A model generated the notes under the pieces. That model saw only the letters and a program-made list of their open reading frames with translations. It had not been told where the DNA came from and ran no database searches. A stretch of 64,000 nt of DNA from Kalmanozyma brasiliensis GHG001 (taxonomy: Eukaryota > Basidiomycota > Ustilaginomycetes > Ustilaginales): assembly GCF_000497045.1 (NCBI RefSeq), contig NW_015961958.1, forward strand, positions 360,543 to 424,542. Direction: 5' to 3'. Position 1 is the first letter of the stretch. Every line of letters begins with the position of its first letter. Shown one piece after another: positions 62,413-64,000 of the stretch. A program made the position numbers and the translations under genes.

Positions 62413-63348
62413 ATGTCGTCCGCCAAGAAGCTTCTCACCGTCTTTGGTGCTACCGGAAACCAGGGCGGCAGTCTCATCCGTACTGTGCTCAACAACTCCA
62501 CGCTCAACGCCAAGTACTCCCTCCGTGGCGTAACGCGCGATACTTCCAAGCCCGCAGCGCAGGAGCTCTCCAAGCAGGGTGTCGAAGTCGTGCGCGCTGA
62601 TCTCGACGATGTCGAATCGCTCAAGAAGGCTATCGACGGCTCGTACGGCGTCTTGGCCGTGACCAACTTTTGGGAATCGATGGACGGCGCCAAGGAGACC
62701 CAGCAGGGTCGCAACATTGTCGACGCATCTCTCTCCACCGGCGTCAAGCATCTCGTTCTCTCCACACTCCACAGCGTCGACAAGCTTTCCAACGGTACCC
62801 TGCACACCCCGCACTTTGACAGCAAGTCCGCCATCGACGACTACGCAAAGTCCCAGGCCGGCAACAAGCTTAACATCTCGTACTTCCACGCCGCCTTCTT
62901 CGCGCAGAACTTCGAGACCATGCTGCAGAAGGGCGAAGATGGCAGCTACAGCATCAACCTGCCCATCGACCCCGCCGTGCGTGTTCCCATGATCGACATT
63001 GTCGCCGACACTGGCAACTGGGTGGCCGGCCTTTTCGAAGCGGGCGACTCCGCCAACGGCAAGAAGGTTCAAGGTGTCAGCTGGTGGACCAACTTTGCAT
63101 CATTCTCGTCCGACCTCGGCAGCGCATTGGGCAAGAAGGTCTCGTACAACAACATCCCCGCCGATATCTTCAAGAGCTACCTTCCGGAATCCATCGCCGA
63201 CGAACTCACGGACACCATGAAGCTCGTCGATCAGTACAGCTACTACGGCAAGGATACCGAGAAGCAGCAGGCTGACGACAACCGATTCCTTCTCAAGGAC
63301 GCCAAGCTCGCTACCGTCGACTCGTGGGCAAAGTCGCTCAAGCTCTGA
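62413..63348 (+). CDS. NmrA-like NAD(P)-binding family protein
   Basis: Atypical short-chain dehydrogenase fold of the NmrA/HSCARG type; members often sense the NADPH/NADP ratio or act as oxidoreductases. 311 residues, start ATG 62413. The Rossmann dinucleotide motif VFGATGNQGGSLI is at residues 10-22. RGVTRD near 38-43 carries the basic residues typical for NADP binding. The DLDDVESLKKAIDGSYGVLAV segment and the later HFDSKSAIDDYAK stretch match the family. The usual SDR Tyr-x3-Lys pair is not obvious, as in other NmrA proteins, so catalysis is uncertain. The true partner or substrate cannot be inferred from its neighbours. Confidence 0.9.
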   Translation: MSSAKKLLTVFGATGNQGGSLIRTVLNNSTLNAKYSLRGVTRDTSKPAAQELSKQGVEVVRADLDDVESLKKAIDGSYGVLAVTNFWESMDGAKETQQGRNIVDASLSTGVKHLVLSTLHSVDKLSNGTLHTPHFDSKSAIDDYAKSQAGNKLNISYFHAAFFAQNFETMLQKGEDGSYSINLPIDPAVRVPMIDIVADTGNWVAGLFEAGDSANGKKVQGVSWWTNFASFSSDLGSALGKKVSYNNIPADIFKSYLPESIADELTDTMKLVDQYSYYGKDTEKQQADDNRFLLKDAKLATVDSWAKSLKL

Positions 63349-63659
63349 TCATTTTATTGTCGCCACTCTTTTGTACATTAGCTTGTCTCCACCTTCTGCG
63401 ACAATGAACGTCTCAATGGTTCCCCTTAGATGTGCAGGTGTGATGGGCACCTTCATCGAGAAGAGGTGGCGTGAGAGCAGGGCCGATGTTCAAATTAGCA
63501 GGCTCGGACAAGGACAATGTGCATGAGACTGTGTAGCACAAACGCATGGGGAAAACTGTCGATGCCTATAGCACAACAAGAGCTAGATGCAGAGGAGCCA
63601 GCAGCGTCTTGAGCCTTGACCATATAATTGTTATATCCCTGGGGTCTGGAGACATCAAG
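63349..63659. other. 3' flank of NmrA-like gene
   Basis: 311 bp without a gene. Composition shifts to AT-richer near 63620, next to the putative retroelement. Confidence 0.5.
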
Positions 63660-64000
63660 CACCCAGATTGCAGGCAGCATTGTTGAGGCCAAGGACATGT
63701 TTACCAGTACAGTGTTACAAATTGACTCATTGTTAAAGGATATTGGGGTCCCCAGGATTGCTGCTGGACGGGCAAGGGGATGCTGTTGGAATATACGGTT
63801 GTTACCTATGTCAGTAACTGTCTAGCAGTATTGTCAAGGGTTTACCGGGTTCTTCATCACCTGCTTTTGCTCCAGTCTTGATCGGTCTGATTGGCATGGC
63901 CTTGCCTGCCAATTACTGATACAGCTACTCAGGCCAACTTGACGGCACATGCATATTTCTGCATGTTGCCCAAGTTGCGCGTTCCTGCGCAAACATCCAC
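63660..64000 (+). mobile_element. Probable 3' end of a Ty1/copia-type retrotransposon (pol tail, PPT, LTR start)
   Basis: A plus-strand frame (about 63661-63770) reads IVEAKDMFTSTVLQIDSLLKD, then IGVPRIAAG, which resembles the DIFTK...LLxxxGV end of copia RNase H. It is followed by a purine-rich tract GGGCAAGGGGA (63771-63781), and at about 63784 by TGTTGGAATATAC, a typical copia LTR opening (TG plus TTGGAATA). From there to the edge would be LTR. Composition differs from the neighbouring genes. Only a fragment is visible and the frame has no ATG. The upstream part of pol is absent, so this is a truncated copy. Assignment is by motif order only. Confidence 0.4.

Noticed and set aside
1..64000. 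tRNA, rRNA, CRISPR, operon or secondary-metabolite cluster
   Set aside because: Scanning intergenic stretches by eye for tRNA B-box-like sequences, repeat arrays and clustered biosynthetic genes gave nothing I could support; a tRNAscan/Infernal run would be decisive.

Overview
This is eukaryotic, fungal nuclear DNA. It carries dispersed single genes on both strands with no operons, long promoters and leaders, very few introns (two supported, both with GT...AG ends), and GC-rich coding sequence that leaves long empty frames opposite the real genes. The protein set (RNA polymerase II, ESCRT-0, a SWI/SNF-RSC subunit, complex I, a bifunctional HisH-HisF enzyme, MRP-type ABC transporter) and the gene structure fit a smut-type basidiomycete (Ustilaginomycotina, Ustilago/Sporisorium/Moesziomyces-like). 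Genus or species cannot be fixed from the sequence alone.

Layout from left to right: (1) the N-terminal part of glutamate synthase GLT1 (-), cut by the left edge; a gene-poor 3.1 kb stretch; adenylosuccinate synthetase ADE12 (-). (2) DNA primase large subunit PRI2 (-) diverging from a Nup155/Nup170 nucleoporin (+), which converges on pyruvate dehydrogenase E1 alpha PDA1 (-). (3) A small spliced complex I subunit of the NDUFB2 type (+), a SWIRM/SANT chromatin remodelling subunit (-) and a membrane-anchored PhoD-like phosphatase (-). (4) HIS7 (+) converging on an unrecognised 807-residue Ser-rich protein (-); a secreted pepsin-like aspartic protease (-); a 1918-residue ABCC transporter (-). (5) VPS27 (-) diverging from RPB1 (+, one intron), which converges on a LIM-C1-RhoGAP protein (-). 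(6) A Sec4/Rab8 GTPase (-), UTP6 (+) converging on ATP11 (-), an NmrA-like protein (+), and at the right edge what looks like the 3' end of a Ty1/copia-type retrotransposon.

Most genes are housekeeping and are not functionally clustered. Loose themes are amino-acid/purine metabolism (GLT1, HIS7, ADE12), mitochondrial energy metabolism (PDA1, NDUFB2-like, ATP11) and polarised traffic and growth (VPS27, SEC4, RhoGAP). Candidate control sites match the genes beside them: Gcn4/AP-1-type sites upstream of HIS7 and GLT1, and an MluI cell-cycle box upstream of PRI2.

I found no convincing tRNA or rRNA gene, CRISPR array or clearly new multi-gene system. The observations most worth following are the degenerate RPB1 C-terminal domain, the long open frame ahead of SEC4, the unknown Ser-rich protein, the possible spliced transcript in the 2.5-5.6 kb gap, and the retroelement edge.
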